Notes: generated from the sequence alone by a model not told the origin. A stretch of DNA of 64,000 bases from Lachnospiraceae bacterium XPB1003 (GCA_900102065.1 FMVK01000014.1:30595-94594), one strand, 5' to 3'; shown: positions 47,517 through 56,149, counted from the first letter of the stretch. Translations and numbers: made by a program.

Positions 47517-48443
47517 ATGAACGAGATTACTATCAGCGCGATCATAACAACCTGCAACAGACCGGTCAGTATACTTGAGCGGGCTGTGAAAAGTGCTGTC
47601 ATGCAAAAGAGACTTCCGGATGAACTCATCATCATAGATGATTCATCGGAAACAGGGACGCACTCTGAAGAGATAACCCTGATGTTATCGAAGTATGCGG
47701 GGAAGACTGATCTTCATTATCTGAAGAATGACGGCTGCAAGGGCGCATGCTATTCAAGAAACAGAGGGATAGAGACTGCAGTCGGAGACTATATCGCTTT
47801 CCTGGATGATGATGATGAGTGGACAGCAGATAAGCTCATGCTTCAGGAGAAGAAAGCCCTGGAGCATAAGGAGGCAGTCCTCATCACGGGATATATCAGA
47901 GTGATCACCGAAGGAAGTAAGAGAACCAGGATCTATAATCGCGGATGGGAATATGAAGGCTGCGTTCTTCCAAAGATCCTTGGAAATAATTTCGTGGGCG
48001 GATGCTCGACACCTCTCATTAAGAGAAGCGCTGTGATAAAGTGCGGATGCTTTGATGAAGACTTTTCTTCTTCACAGGATTACGATCTTTGGATCAGACT
48101 GGCAGAAGCAGGAGAGTTCGCTTTTGTAAAAGAGATCCTGGTGGACTATCATATGCATCCCGGAAATATAACGGAAGACTTCGACAGAAGGCTCACCGGA
48201 TGGAAACGGATATACGGAAAGTATCGCAAAGCATTCGGCAGGTATCCTGAGGCAAGAGGGAAGTTCTTTGAACTGTTGGCTGTGAATGCATGGGAAAACG
48301 GCAGATACTGTTTCTCTGTGGGAATGCTCGGACGCAGTGTTAGAGCAGGTGGTATGAAAGTCAATTTTTTCAGGACAGTGATGAAGATGGGTCGGATCAC
48401 TGTTAAACATGCTTTAAACAGATTGATGTTTAAACCGGAATAA
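47517..48443 (+). CDS. Glycosyltransferase, GT2 type
   Basis: 308 residues from ATG 47517 (TTG 47505 is possible). Motifs are ISAIITTCNRPVSILERAVK, LIIIDDSSETGT, GCKGACYSRNRGIETAVGD and FLDDDDEWTADKL, with the catalytic-base region DLWIRLAEAGEF. It is a cytoplasmic or membrane-associated transferase of the locus. Confidence 0.9.
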   Translation: MNEITISAIITTCNRPVSILERAVKSAVMQKRLPDELIIIDDSSETGTHSEEITLMLSKYAGKTDLHYLKNDGCKGACYSRNRGIETAVGDYIAFLDDDDEWTADKLMLQEKKALEHKEAVLITGYIRVITEGSKRTRIYNRGWEYEGCVLPKILGNNFVGGCSTPLIKRSAVIKCGCFDEDFSSSQDYDLWIRLAEAGEFAFVKEILVDYHMHPGNITEDFDRRLTGWKRIYGKYRKAFGRYPEARGKFFELLAVNAWENGRYCFSVGMLGRSVRAGGMKVNFFRTVMKMGRITVKHALNRLMFKPE

Positions 48444-48452
48444 TAGATCAAT

Positions 48453-49640
48453 ATGAAGATACTGATACTCAACGATCTGTATAAATACGGCGGTGCGGAG
48501 CTTGCAGCATTAAAGCAGCTGGAGCTTTTATCATCATGCAACGAAAAAGTGATGATGATCACGCTGGATCCTGCTTACAGGGATGGCTTAATAGAAAAGA
48601 ACATCTATAATATCAAGACCTGTTCCGATAGCCGCATCAATATCCTGAATAAAGTATTCTTTTCTCCTTCGATATATCTTCGCCTTAGACGGAAGATAGA
48701 AGAGTTCTCGCCGGATGTGATCTTCCTCCACGGAACACTCAGATCTCCCATATCACAGTATATGGCTGTCAGAGGATATAAGTGCATCCAGACGGTGCAT
48801 GATTATTTCTATATCTGTCCCAAGTTCAACTGCATACTGCCTGACGGATCGGTATGCAAGGGCACTAAGTACAGATCATGCTGTAAAGAAGGCTGCCTGT
48901 ATGACGGATCAAAAGCAAAGCTTATGATCTTCAGATATATTTCTGCTGTATCGGGAATACTGCGCAAGCATACGGTGAACTGCTTTATAGCTCCGAGCAA
49001 GAGACTGGGCGCTTATTTAAATGCTTACGGCTACAAAAATGTCGTTATCAATAATCCGTATGCTGTGGGTAATGCTGTCATAGGAAAAGCGCGCGATGAA
49101 CGGGCCGAATTCTTATATGCCGGGAGGATCAGCGCGGATAAAGGGATATTTGAATTCCTGGATGCTTTTGCGAAGTGGAACAGTGAAGGGACGCACGGTA
49201 TCACCATCGCAGGTGCCTTCTCATCGGAAGATGACAGGAAGAGATTTGAAAAACTTGAAGACAGATATCACTGGATCAGTTATGAAGGCGAGAAGTCTCA
49301 TGAAGAGATACTGGATATGATGAGACATACGGGATTTGTAGTCGTTCCTTCGCTGGGAATAGAGAACTATCCGACGGCGGTGCTTGATGCTTTTTCAGCG
49401 GGGGCTGTTGTCATAGGCTCCGCGCGCGGAGGTGTCAGAGAACTGATCTCGGATGGCAGAGGCATAGGATTTAAGATACTGAGCTGTGATGACATCATCC
49501 ACAAGCTGAGTTATGCAGTGAACCTTTCCGAAGAAGAAAAAGACAGGATAAGACAGAGCAGCATCAGGTATCTGAAGGAGAATAACTCCGAAGAGATGTA
49601 TTTAAAAGAAATTACGGAGTTAGCTGACAAGGTGGTCTGA
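48453..49640 (+). CDS. Glycosyltransferase, GT4 type
   Basis: 395 residues. The N-terminal MKILILNDLYKYGGAELAAL and C-terminal FLYAGRISADKGIFEFLDAF and GIENYPTAVLDAFSAGAVV indicate a GT-B enzyme. A middle cysteine-rich stretch (CPKFNCILPDGSVCKGTKY, CCKEGC) is common in this subgroup. It is the last transferase before the flippase gene. Confidence 0.88.
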   Translation: MKILILNDLYKYGGAELAALKQLELLSSCNEKVMMITLDPAYRDGLIEKNIYNIKTCSDSRINILNKVFFSPSIYLRLRRKIEEFSPDVIFLHGTLRSPISQYMAVRGYKCIQTVHDYFYICPKFNCILPDGSVCKGTKYRSCCKEGCLYDGSKAKLMIFRYISAVSGILRKHTVNCFIAPSKRLGAYLNAYGYKNVVINNPYAVGNAVIGKARDERAEFLYAGRISADKGIFEFLDAFAKWNSEGTHGITIAGAFSSEDDRKRFEKLEDRYHWISYEGEKSHEEILDMMRHTGFVVVPSLGIENYPTAVLDAFSAGAVVIGSARGGVRELISDGRGIGFKILSCDDIIHKLSYAVNLSEEEKDRIRQSSIRYLKENNSEEMYLKEITELADKVV

Positions 49641-49734
49641 ATTTTTCGGTACGAAGAGGTCGGATGAATCGTATCAGAAACGCTCAGAGAAGATAAGGTC
49701 AGGATCATATCGAAGATTTGGCAGGAAAAAGTTC

Positions 49735-51207
49735 ATGGGTCCCCGTGAGGATAAGCTTCCAAGTATAAAGAAAAATTATATATTTAATACGCTGTATCAG
49801 TTGCTTTCAATCATCACGCCACTGATAACCGCACCTTATACGTCCAGAGTATTGGGCGCGGATAATATCGGTATACAGAGCTTTACTTCATCCAACACTG
49901 CTGTCTTTACGCTTATAGCAGTGCTGGGAACAGCTACATACGGTCAGCGTGAGATATCCATGGCCAGGAATGACAGGAAGAAAAGCAGCAGACTCTTCTG
50001 GGAGATCGAGCTTATAAGTCTGATATCTTCCGTATTCGTATTGGCACTGTGGGCGATATGGGTGTATATGGCCACTCAGTACAGGATCTACTATGCTGTG
50101 CTGACAGTGCAGATATTAGCTGTTGCTTTTGATATCTCATGGTATTTCGGAGGATTTGAGAAGTTCGGAATTATCGTTGCAAGGAATGCTGCGATCAAGA
50201 TAGTCGGTATCATCGTTCTCTTTGCATTGGTGAGGGATGGTGACGATCTGCTGCTTTATATGGCATTGCTTAGCATTACAGGACTCCTGGGGAATCTCTC
50301 TATGTGGCTTAGCTTAAAAGGGATGCTTGATAAGGTAAGCATAAAAGATATACATCCCTTTTCACATCTGAAGAATACCATCGCATATTTCATCCCGTCT
50401 GCTGCAACATCGGTTTATACGATACTGGATAAATCCATGATCGGATTCATAACGGGAAGCGAAGCAGAGAATGGTTATTATGAGCAGGCGGTCAAGATAA
50501 TCAGGATGATACAGTCGGTGGTCTTTTCTCTTAATACTGTGATGTATGCGAGAATGTCATTGCTCTTCTCGGAAGGGAAGATCACGGAGATGAAGAAGAA
50601 GATCGCGGATTCTTACGATTTCCTCCTGACACTATCGATACCGGTAATGTTCGGACTGGTGGCAGTGTCGGGGAATTTCGTCCTGTGGTTCTTCGGTGAG
50701 GGATTTGAGATGACAGGATATCTCTTGTGTCTGTTGGCACCGCTTCCTGCAATAGTATGTATCAGTAATGTGCTGGGCAGTCAGTATCTTACACCTTCGG
50801 GACAGAGAGTAAGGAGCACGAAGGGAATACTTGCGGGAGCTGCAGTGAATGTAGTGCTGAATCTGATACTGATACCGCGATATGGAGCAGCGGGTGCCGC
50901 GCTTGGATCTGTTGCTGCGGAACTGGTGATAAGCCTGATATATATATATATGAGCAGAGACGTTGTGAGGGTATCACAGCTGCTACATATGTCTGTTAAG
51001 AAGCTTGCCGCATCGCTTATCATGTTCGGAGGCATATTGCTTTTGACGGGGACGGGCTTAAGCGGAGTTACGTTTACTTTAGTACAGTTTGTCGCAGGGG
51101 CAGTGATATATATTGTTGCCATGTTCGGACTGCGGGACAGCTTTGCGATGACTTTCTTAAAGTGGATAAAGATTAAGTGCCGGAAGAAAAAGCCTGAAGA
51201 TAAGTGA
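49735..51207 (+). CDS. Wzx-type oligosaccharide flippase (polysaccharide transporter, MOP family)
   Basis: 490 residues with about twelve to fourteen hydrophobic segments. The start (NYIFNTLYQLLSIITPLITA, PYTSRVLGADNIG) is characteristic of Wzx/RfbX flippases of the MOP superfamily. It would flip the undecaprenyl-linked repeat unit across the membrane for polymerisation. This implies a Wzx/Wzy-dependent route, though no clear Wzy is in the window. It is 94 bp after the last transferase and 44 bp before the licD gene. Confidence 0.92.
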   Translation: MGPREDKLPSIKKNYIFNTLYQLLSIITPLITAPYTSRVLGADNIGIQSFTSSNTAVFTLIAVLGTATYGQREISMARNDRKKSSRLFWEIELISLISSVFVLALWAIWVYMATQYRIYYAVLTVQILAVAFDISWYFGGFEKFGIIVARNAAIKIVGIIVLFALVRDGDDLLLYMALLSITGLLGNLSMWLSLKGMLDKVSIKDIHPFSHLKNTIAYFIPSAATSVYTILDKSMIGFITGSEAENGYYEQAVKIIRMIQSVVFSLNTVMYARMSLLFSEGKITEMKKKIADSYDFLLTLSIPVMFGLVAVSGNFVLWFFGEGFEMTGYLLCLLAPLPAIVCISNVLGSQYLTPSGQRVRSTKGILAGAAVNVVLNLILIPRYGAAGAALGSVAAELVISLIYIYMSRDVVRVSQLLHMSVKKLAASLIMFGGILLLTGTGLSGVTFTLVQFVAGAVIYIVAMFGLRDSFAMTFLKWIKIKCRKKKPEDK

Positions 51208-51251
51208 TTAAAAAAGTAGTTTAAGTAAAAATATAGAATGGAGAAAAAACA

Positions 51252-52142
51252 GTGATCGAACTGCCGGAGGAATTCTACAGAGAAGAAGTAAGAAACGGAC
51301 ATACCGTATCCGCTTCTACGAAGAAGATATGGGCTGTGGAACTGGAACTGCTTAGTGAATTCGACAGAGTATGCAGGGAGTGCGGCCTGCCTTATTATGC
51401 AGATCAGGGGACACTGCTGGGTACGGTGCGACACGGCGGTTTTATTCCCTGGGATGACGACATCGATCTCATAATGTTCAGAAAGGATTATGACAGACTC
51501 ATTCATGAATGTGGGGATAAATTCAAGGAGCCTTTCTTCCTGCAGACTGCATATTCGGAAAAGGATTATTTCAGAGGGCATGCGCAGCTTCGCAAAAGTG
51601 ATACCTGTGCGGCTATCCCTTCGGAAGCTTATACATTGAATATCAATCAGGGGATTTTTCTTGATATATTCGTAATGGATAATATCCCGGAGGGAGAAGC
51701 GGAACTTGAGAAAACAATAAAGATCCTTAATGATTATCATGATGTTATGTCAATAATGACACAGCATGATATAAAGGGATCTTTCTTAAAGAAGCTCAGA
51801 TGCAGGCTCGGAATATTAAAGAGAAGGATAAAATTCGGGAATGTCCTTTCCGTGTACAAAAAGACTGAGAAAGTGGTTAAGAACATACCTGATACAGGAT
51901 ATGTGGATAAGCTGCTCTTCTGGCATGATGCGAAGAGTGTAAAAAAGATAAGATCGGAGTGGTACGAAAAAACAGAATACCTTGAATTTGAAAATACGAA
52001 ATTACCGGTGCCATATAAGTATGATGAAGTCTTAAAGGCTCAGTTTGGCGAAAATTATATGACACCCATAAAGGGGACTGCGTTCCACCCGAATCTCATC
52101 ATCGATACAGAGAGATCATATAAGGAAGTGCTGGGTAAGTGA
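51252..52142 (+). CDS. LicD-family phosphotransferase
   Basis: 296 residues, starting at GTG 51252 after GGAG. The LicD core is visible: LELLSEFDRVCRECGLPYYA, DQGTLLGTVRHGGFIPWDDD and IDLIMFRKDYDRL (nucleotidyltransferase-fold acidic residues DDDID). LicD proteins transfer phosphocholine or other phospho-substituents to surface glycans. It is the final gene of the locus, and the glycan may carry a phosphodiester-linked group. Confidence 0.9.
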   Translation: MIELPEEFYREEVRNGHTVSASTKKIWAVELELLSEFDRVCRECGLPYYADQGTLLGTVRHGGFIPWDDDIDLIMFRKDYDRLIHECGDKFKEPFFLQTAYSEKDYFRGHAQLRKSDTCAAIPSEAYTLNINQGIFLDIFVMDNIPEGEAELEKTIKILNDYHDVMSIMTQHDIKGSFLKKLRCRLGILKRRIKFGNVLSVYKKTEKVVKNIPDTGYVDKLLFWHDAKSVKKIRSEWYEKTEYLEFENTKLPVPYKYDEVLKAQFGENYMTPIKGTAFHPNLIIDTERSYKEVLGK

Positions 52143-52249
52143 CTCTGCCCTGCAGGTCCCACATTACGATGTATCATAGGTTATGATAAAATATAGATGG
52201 AATTATAAATCGCATAGTAATCGATTAATCCTGGAATTAGGAGTGAAGT

Positions 52250-52711
52250 ATGGATAAAGCTATCGTTTATCATGGAAGTAATGTAGAAGTAGCAGAACCG
52301 CGTATTCTTCAAAATGGTTTTTACAAGGATTTTGGTTATGGTTTTTACTGTACCAAATTTGAGCGACAGGCAAAAAGATGGGCATTAACCCGAAAGGGGA
52401 ATTCTATTGTTAATCGATATAATTATTCGGAAAACAAAGAGTTGAAAATTAAATCATTTGGTGAGATGACTGATGAATGGATCGATTTTGTCGCAGAATG
52501 CAGAAGGGGAACACTTCACGATTATGATATCGTTGAAGGTCCGATGGCAGATGATCAGATTTGGAATTTCGTAGAGGATTTTGTTGAAGGTCGTATTACA
52601 AGAAATGCATTTTGGGAGATTGTAAGATTTAATCATCCGACGCATCAGATTGTTTTTTGTACAGAAGAGGCTCTTAAGACGCTCAAGTTTGAAGGGAGTG
52701 AGATATTGTGA
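52250..52711 (+). CDS. DUF3990-family protein (ADP-ribosyltransferase-like, possible toxin)
   Basis: 153 residues. The opening VYHGSNVEVAEPRI, then GFYKDFGYGFYCTKFERQAKRWA, matches DUF3990, a family with an ADP-ribosyltransferase-like outline (HG, then a FGxGFY(C/L)T turn). A later DDQIWNFVEDFVEGRITR and HQIVFCTEEALKTL are conserved. It shares a GTGA overlap with the following gene, so the two are translationally coupled. A toxin role with the partner as antitoxin is possible by gene arrangement but unproven. Confidence 0.7.
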   Translation: MDKAIVYHGSNVEVAEPRILQNGFYKDFGYGFYCTKFERQAKRWALTRKGNSIVNRYNYSENKELKIKSFGEMTDEWIDFVAECRRGTLHDYDIVEGPMADDQIWNFVEDFVEGRITRNAFWEIVRFNHPTHQIVFCTEEALKTLKFEGSEIL

Positions 52712-53178
52712 AAAATAAATATTTCCCGGATGAAGAAATAGAAAAAAATGACCTTTATTTCGTTTGTTATATGATCGAACGCGTAGCTCGTCATATCCAT
52801 CAAAGGAATCGCTATGTGGTAAATACGATAGGAAAAGAAGGCCTGTATCATTTGCTTAGTGTTGCTAATGTCCTGCACTCGGAGAATCCGTTAAAGGTCG
52901 AAGAAGATTGGATTAATGACTATGGGCTTAAATCAGGAGATTATGATATAACGAAAGTCGATAAGGACTTGGCGGAAAAAATTCCGACGGCTCTCGAAAT
53001 GGGAAACGTATATCAAAGATTAATCCTTGATACTATGAACTCCAAGGAAAATTATGTCGATGGTATCATAAGAGTATATAATGATGAGCTGTGTGATGTG
53101 ATTGATAATTATAATTGCAGCGCATTTTATGAGCCGTCGTATGTTATAGCAAGAGCGTATCAGGCCGGCGGATTCTAG
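52708..53178 (+). CDS. Partner protein of the DUF3990 gene (DUF3791-like N-terminus)
   Basis: 156 residues starting at GTG 52708, overlapping the previous stop by 4 bp and preceded by GGAG. The segment YFVCYMIERVARHIHQRNRY to LHSENPLKVEEDW resembles DUF3791 proteins often encoded beside DUF3990 genes; the C-terminal half (CDVIDNYNCSAFYEPSYVIA) is conserved in longer homologues that I recall only as uncharacterised. It probably forms a complex with, or regulates, the DUF3990 protein. Confidence 0.55.
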   Translation: MKNKYFPDEEIEKNDLYFVCYMIERVARHIHQRNRYVVNTIGKEGLYHLLSVANVLHSENPLKVEEDWINDYGLKSGDYDITKVDKDLAEKIPTALEMGNVYQRLILDTMNSKENYVDGIIRVYNDELCDVIDNYNCSAFYEPSYVIARAYQAGGF

Positions 53179-53190
53179 AGGCGTGGATTA

Positions 53191-53199
53191 TGGTATAAT
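53191..53199 (+). promoter_or_regulatory. Extended -10 promoter of the lipoprotein/radical SAM operon
   Basis: TGGTATAAT (53191-53199) combines a TG extension with a perfect -10. It sits 25 bp before the lipoprotein start, so the leader is very short. No clear -35 is seen. Confidence 0.65.
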
Positions 53200-53223
53200 G
53201 AAACCATTCGGAGGGGTTAGCCA

Positions 53224-53589
53224 ATGAAGATGACGAAAAAGAAAGCTGCGATATTTGGGCTTGCTGCCACCACGCTGTTCTCAGTGGGTGGTTTCTCGGG
53301 TTGCGTGTACGGCCCACCGCCGGAATATGATCCCGGCAATAATAATAATATTCAGATCGAAGACGATGGTAACAGTTTGAGTGGAGATGTAATATCGCCT
53401 CAGACGACCATAGGCGTGGATGATAACGAACCGGCTGCGGTATATGGCCCGCCTCAGGCACTTGAGGAGTATGAAAATCAGGAAGGTGAAGCTACGGACG
53501 CACCGGAAGTGACTGATGCTCCGACACCGACAGTTAACGTCGAGGATAATGAGATGCCTGATGTGTACGGACCGCCGGAAGATTTTTAA
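53224..53589 (+). CDS. VYGPP-repeat lipoprotein, likely radical SAM substrate
   Basis: 121 residues with a GGAGG ribosome site. A basic, hydrophobic signal peptide ends in FSGC, making Cys27 the predicted lipidation site. The mature protein is acidic and disordered-looking. VYGPP occurs three times, at 28-32 (directly after Cys27), 73-77 and 114-118 (four residues before the C-terminus). The last two sit in a longer repeat, V-D/E-DNE-x3-VYGPP. The radical SAM gene follows after 18 bp. The repeats suggest sites modified by that enzyme; the chemistry is unknown. This resembles what TIGRFAMs calls an rSAM/lipoprotein system, from memory. Confidence 0.8.
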   Translation: MKMTKKKAAIFGLAATTLFSVGGFSGCVYGPPPEYDPGNNNNIQIEDDGNSLSGDVISPQTTIGVDDNEPAAVYGPPQALEEYENQEGEATDAPEVTDAPTPTVNVEDNEMPDVYGPPEDF

Positions 53590-53607
53590 TTTACAGGATA
53601 GTGACGG

Positions 53608-54675
53608 ATGACAAGGGAAGAGATCAAGATACGTAATCTGGATACACTTGCGGACTATCAGAAAAAGCTGCGTAAGGAACCGATTCTTAAGCAGCTTTTT
53701 TTAGAGCTGACGCTTAAGTGTAACGAACATTGCTTTCACTGCGGAAGCAGCTGCGGCGGAAATCTGCCGGACGGGCTGCCTGTGGAAAAATATAAGTCGC
53801 TTCTGGATGAAGTAAAAGAGAATTTCGGGACGAAGGCGCTGATAGCCGTGACAGGCGGTGAGCCTCTTCTGTATCCGGATTTTTTTGAACTCATGGAATA
53901 TACACAGGAGCTGGGCTTCAAATGGGGGATGACCAGCAACGGGACGCTCATCACAAAAGAGGTGGCTCATCATCTGAAGGAAGCGGGGATGAAGAGCATA
54001 TCCCTTAGCATCGATGGCCTGCCTGAAACCCATGACCGCTACAGAGGACTTAAGGACGCATATAAGCTGGGAATGGAAGGCATACAGAATCTTATTGATG
54101 AAGACTGTTTTAACATAATGGTCACGACAGTCGTGAATCATGAGAATATAGATGAGCTGGATGCGCTTTTTGATGTGTTCGACGGGATGGATATCAATGA
54201 ATGGCGCCTGACGGGTATCGAGCCCATAGGACGCGCGGAGAAGGTTCCGGATATGCTGCTTTCTGCGGATGATAACCGTAGGATAATGGAGTTCATAAAG
54301 GAGAAGCGGGAAAAGCGGATCCCGGTAACATACTCCTGTACTCATTTCCTGGGCCTGGAATACGAGGCGGAGGTACGGGACTGGTATTTCTTATGCAATG
54401 CCGGTATCTATGTTGCAGGCATACTGGTGAATGGAGACGTGACTGCCTGCATCGATATCCCGAGGAACGAAAAGACCATACAAGGGAATATTAATTCAGA
54501 GAGCTTCACAAAGCTGTGGAAAGAAAGATTTGAAATATACCGTACGCCACTTTCCGAACGTAATGAGAAATGTGCGGCCTGTCCGGAAGCAAAGTGGTGC
54601 AGGGGCGACGCATACCACAGCTGGGATTATGAGAATGAAAAGCCGAAGGTGTGCTTTAAGGGAGTGCTGTTCTAG
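53608..54675 (+). CDS. Radical SAM/SPASM enzyme, putative lipoprotein maturase
   Basis: 355 residues. The radical SAM cluster motif is CNEHCFHC (Cys38, Cys42, Cys45), with a nearby Cys49. TGGEPLLYPDFFEL (SAM-binding GGEP) and SLSIDGLPETHDRYRG complete the radical SAM barrel. A C-terminal SPASM-type cysteine set (FLCNAG, ACID, KCAACPEAKWCRGD and a final KVCF) would hold extra iron-sulfur clusters, as in peptide-modifying enzymes. It is encoded 18 bp after the VYGPP lipoprotein and 3 bp before the acylphosphatase, so its likely substrate is that lipoprotein. Confidence 0.85.
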   Translation: MTREEIKIRNLDTLADYQKKLRKEPILKQLFLELTLKCNEHCFHCGSSCGGNLPDGLPVEKYKSLLDEVKENFGTKALIAVTGGEPLLYPDFFELMEYTQELGFKWGMTSNGTLITKEVAHHLKEAGMKSISLSIDGLPETHDRYRGLKDAYKLGMEGIQNLIDEDCFNIMVTTVVNHENIDELDALFDVFDGMDINEWRLTGIEPIGRAEKVPDMLLSADDNRRIMEFIKEKREKRIPVTYSCTHFLGLEYEAEVRDWYFLCNAGIYVAGILVNGDVTACIDIPRNEKTIQGNINSESFTKLWKERFEIYRTPLSERNEKCAACPEAKWCRGDAYHSWDYENEKPKVCFKGVLF

Positions 54676-54678
54676 ACT

Positions 54679-54945
54679 ATGGTTCGAAAATATATAGTAT
54701 TTTACGGTGCCGTACAGGGTGTCGGCTTTCGCTACAGGGCAATGCATGCGGCAGGAATGTATGGCTGTACCGGATGGGTCAGGAATGAATGGGACGGAAG
54801 TGTGAGCATGGAGATACAGGGCTCGGAGGAATCCCTAGATGCGGTTATCACAGCGATAGGTCAGGGGCGATATGTGATGATAGAAAGCATGGATGTCCAA
54901 AAACTGACGCCTGTAGAGGATGAGAGGGGGTTTAGGACTTTATGA
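54679..54945 (+). CDS. Acylphosphatase
   Basis: 88 residues, the usual length. The signature GAVQGVGFRYRA (with the catalytic Arg) and GCTGWVRNEWDGSVSMEIQG (catalytic Asn and the GxV strand) are intact. It hydrolyses acyl phosphates such as acetyl phosphate or 1,3-bisphosphoglycerate. It is in the lipoprotein/radical SAM operon and overlaps the next gene by 4 bp. Whether it takes part in that pathway is unclear. Confidence 0.93.
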   Translation: MVRKYIVFYGAVQGVGFRYRAMHAAGMYGCTGWVRNEWDGSVSMEIQGSEESLDAVITAIGQGRYVMIESMDVQKLTPVEDERGFRTL

Positions 54946-55742
54946 ACAATATAGCAATTGCAAATCAGACCATAAAGATCGTAAAAGACGGTAAATATAT
55001 GCTCGGCGACAGGGAAGTACTCTTTCCCGCGGTAAAGGCCGACAGCGTGATCGTCATATCTCCGGAGGCCGGAAAGGCATATCTGGAAAAGGGCATCTCG
55101 TCCCTGATGAGAGATGAGATGTGCAGGATAAATGTCATAAATGCCGATTCATTCCAGGCAGGGAGGCTGTACAAGAATCCGCTTGTGATGAATTTCGCAA
55201 ATGCGCATAATCCGGGAGGCGGGTTCTTACTTGGCGCAAATGCGCAGGAAGAAGCCCTATGCAGATGCAGCAGCCTCTATAGGTCTATCACGTCAGCAGC
55301 CGCATCGGAGATGTATAGATATAACAATCTCCATCCGGGGCGTGTTGAATCGGACTATATGCTGATATCACCTGAGGTGGTCGTCTTCCGTGACGAGAAA
55401 TATGAACTGTTGGAAGAGCCTGTAACCATGGCAGTGGTAACGGTACCTGCTCCCAACAGGTTCGGCGCGGCACTCCTTGCAAGCAATAAGCTTATAGAAG
55501 AGACTTTTATCAGAAGGATCAGGATAATGCTTGCCGCAGCAGCAAAATACGGCTACAAGGATATCATCCTGGGAGCGTGGGGCTGTGGAGCCTTTGGAAA
55601 CAAGCCGGAGGATGTATCCGAATACTTCCGCAGAGTCATAATAGACGATAAGTACGGGTACTGCTTCAAAAATATATGTTTCGCGATCTATGGAGCGGAA
55701 GATGGGAAAAATATTACGGCATTCAGGAAGTGCTTTGGATGA
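54942..55742 (+). CDS. PARG-like macrodomain hydrolase (TIGR02452/DUF2263 type)
   Basis: 266 residues. The signature NFANAHNPGGGF (GGG at 92-94) followed by AQEEALCRCSSLY (QEE at 102-104) is the catalytic loop of microbial poly(ADP-ribose) glycohydrolase-like proteins. LGAWGCGAFGNKPEDVSEYF is the second ADP-ribose-binding loop. It should remove ADP-ribose from a target. It is in the same operon as the radical SAM gene, about 2 kb downstream of an ADP-ribosyltransferase-like gene. Confidence 0.88.
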   Translation: MNNIAIANQTIKIVKDGKYMLGDREVLFPAVKADSVIVISPEAGKAYLEKGISSLMRDEMCRINVINADSFQAGRLYKNPLVMNFANAHNPGGGFLLGANAQEEALCRCSSLYRSITSAAASEMYRYNNLHPGRVESDYMLISPEVVVFRDEKYELLEEPVTMAVVTVPAPNRFGAALLASNKLIEETFIRRIRIMLAAAAKYGYKDIILGAWGCGAFGNKPEDVSEYFRRVIIDDKYGYCFKNICFAIYGAEDGKNITAFRKCFG

Positions 55743-56149
55743 TGGCCTTGTTAATTGCCTCATTTTTCCAAGGGAAATATCAACAGAGACAGCTCGGAGA
55801 GAAAAAGTATTGCGAAGACCGATGATATTGGAATGATCAGCGGGTACAACAAAGGGAATAAAGCGCCCGAGACAACAAACGTAAAGATAGATTTCTCCAT
55901 GGAGAACCTTGATCTGTCGGAGCTCAGAGGGCGCTGAACAAAGGTCCGGGGGACCTTTGTTCAGCGCGGACCGAAGCGGAGCGGAGACAGCGACATACGA
56001 GCAGATAAAGGATTATGTTAGGGAACAAGGCACTTAGACATTATGGGATGATTTAAAGGAGATTATGCAAAGGATCCTCATTGAGTGCGCAGATTAATGA
56101 TCTGAGCTTGAAGATGAGTGTATTTGTCTGGGAAGGTGGGAATAAAACG
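55743..56149 (+). other. Gene debris: no intact gene in about 400 bp
   Basis: An open stretch at 55755-55937 (60 codons, ending SMENLDLSELRGR) has no ribosome site and no family I recognise. A large perfect hairpin follows at 55931-55967. At about 55981-56037 the translation AETATYEQIKDYVREQ resembles a C-terminal extension found in Lachnospiraceae 23S rRNA methyltransferases (TYEQIKDYV), then meets a stop. The stretch looks like remnants joined by rearrangement. Confidence 0.5.
55931..55967 (+). repeat. Perfect 17-bp inverted repeat with GGG loop
   Basis: GCGCTGAACAAAGGTCC (55931-55947) and GGACCTTTGTTCAGCGC (55951-55967). It has no T tail, so it is not a standard terminator. It covers the end of a short open stretch and lies at the border of decayed DNA. 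Confidence 0.9.

Noticed and set aside
50781..51740. Long minus-strand reading frame opposite the flippase and licD genes
   Set aside because: It spans two well-supported plus-strand genes, and its composition is that of a shadow frame.
53224..53589. VYGPP protein as an ordinary bacteriocin precursor
   Set aside because: It has a lipoprotein signal with FSGC and no double-glycine leader or export gene, so a surface lipoprotein fits better.
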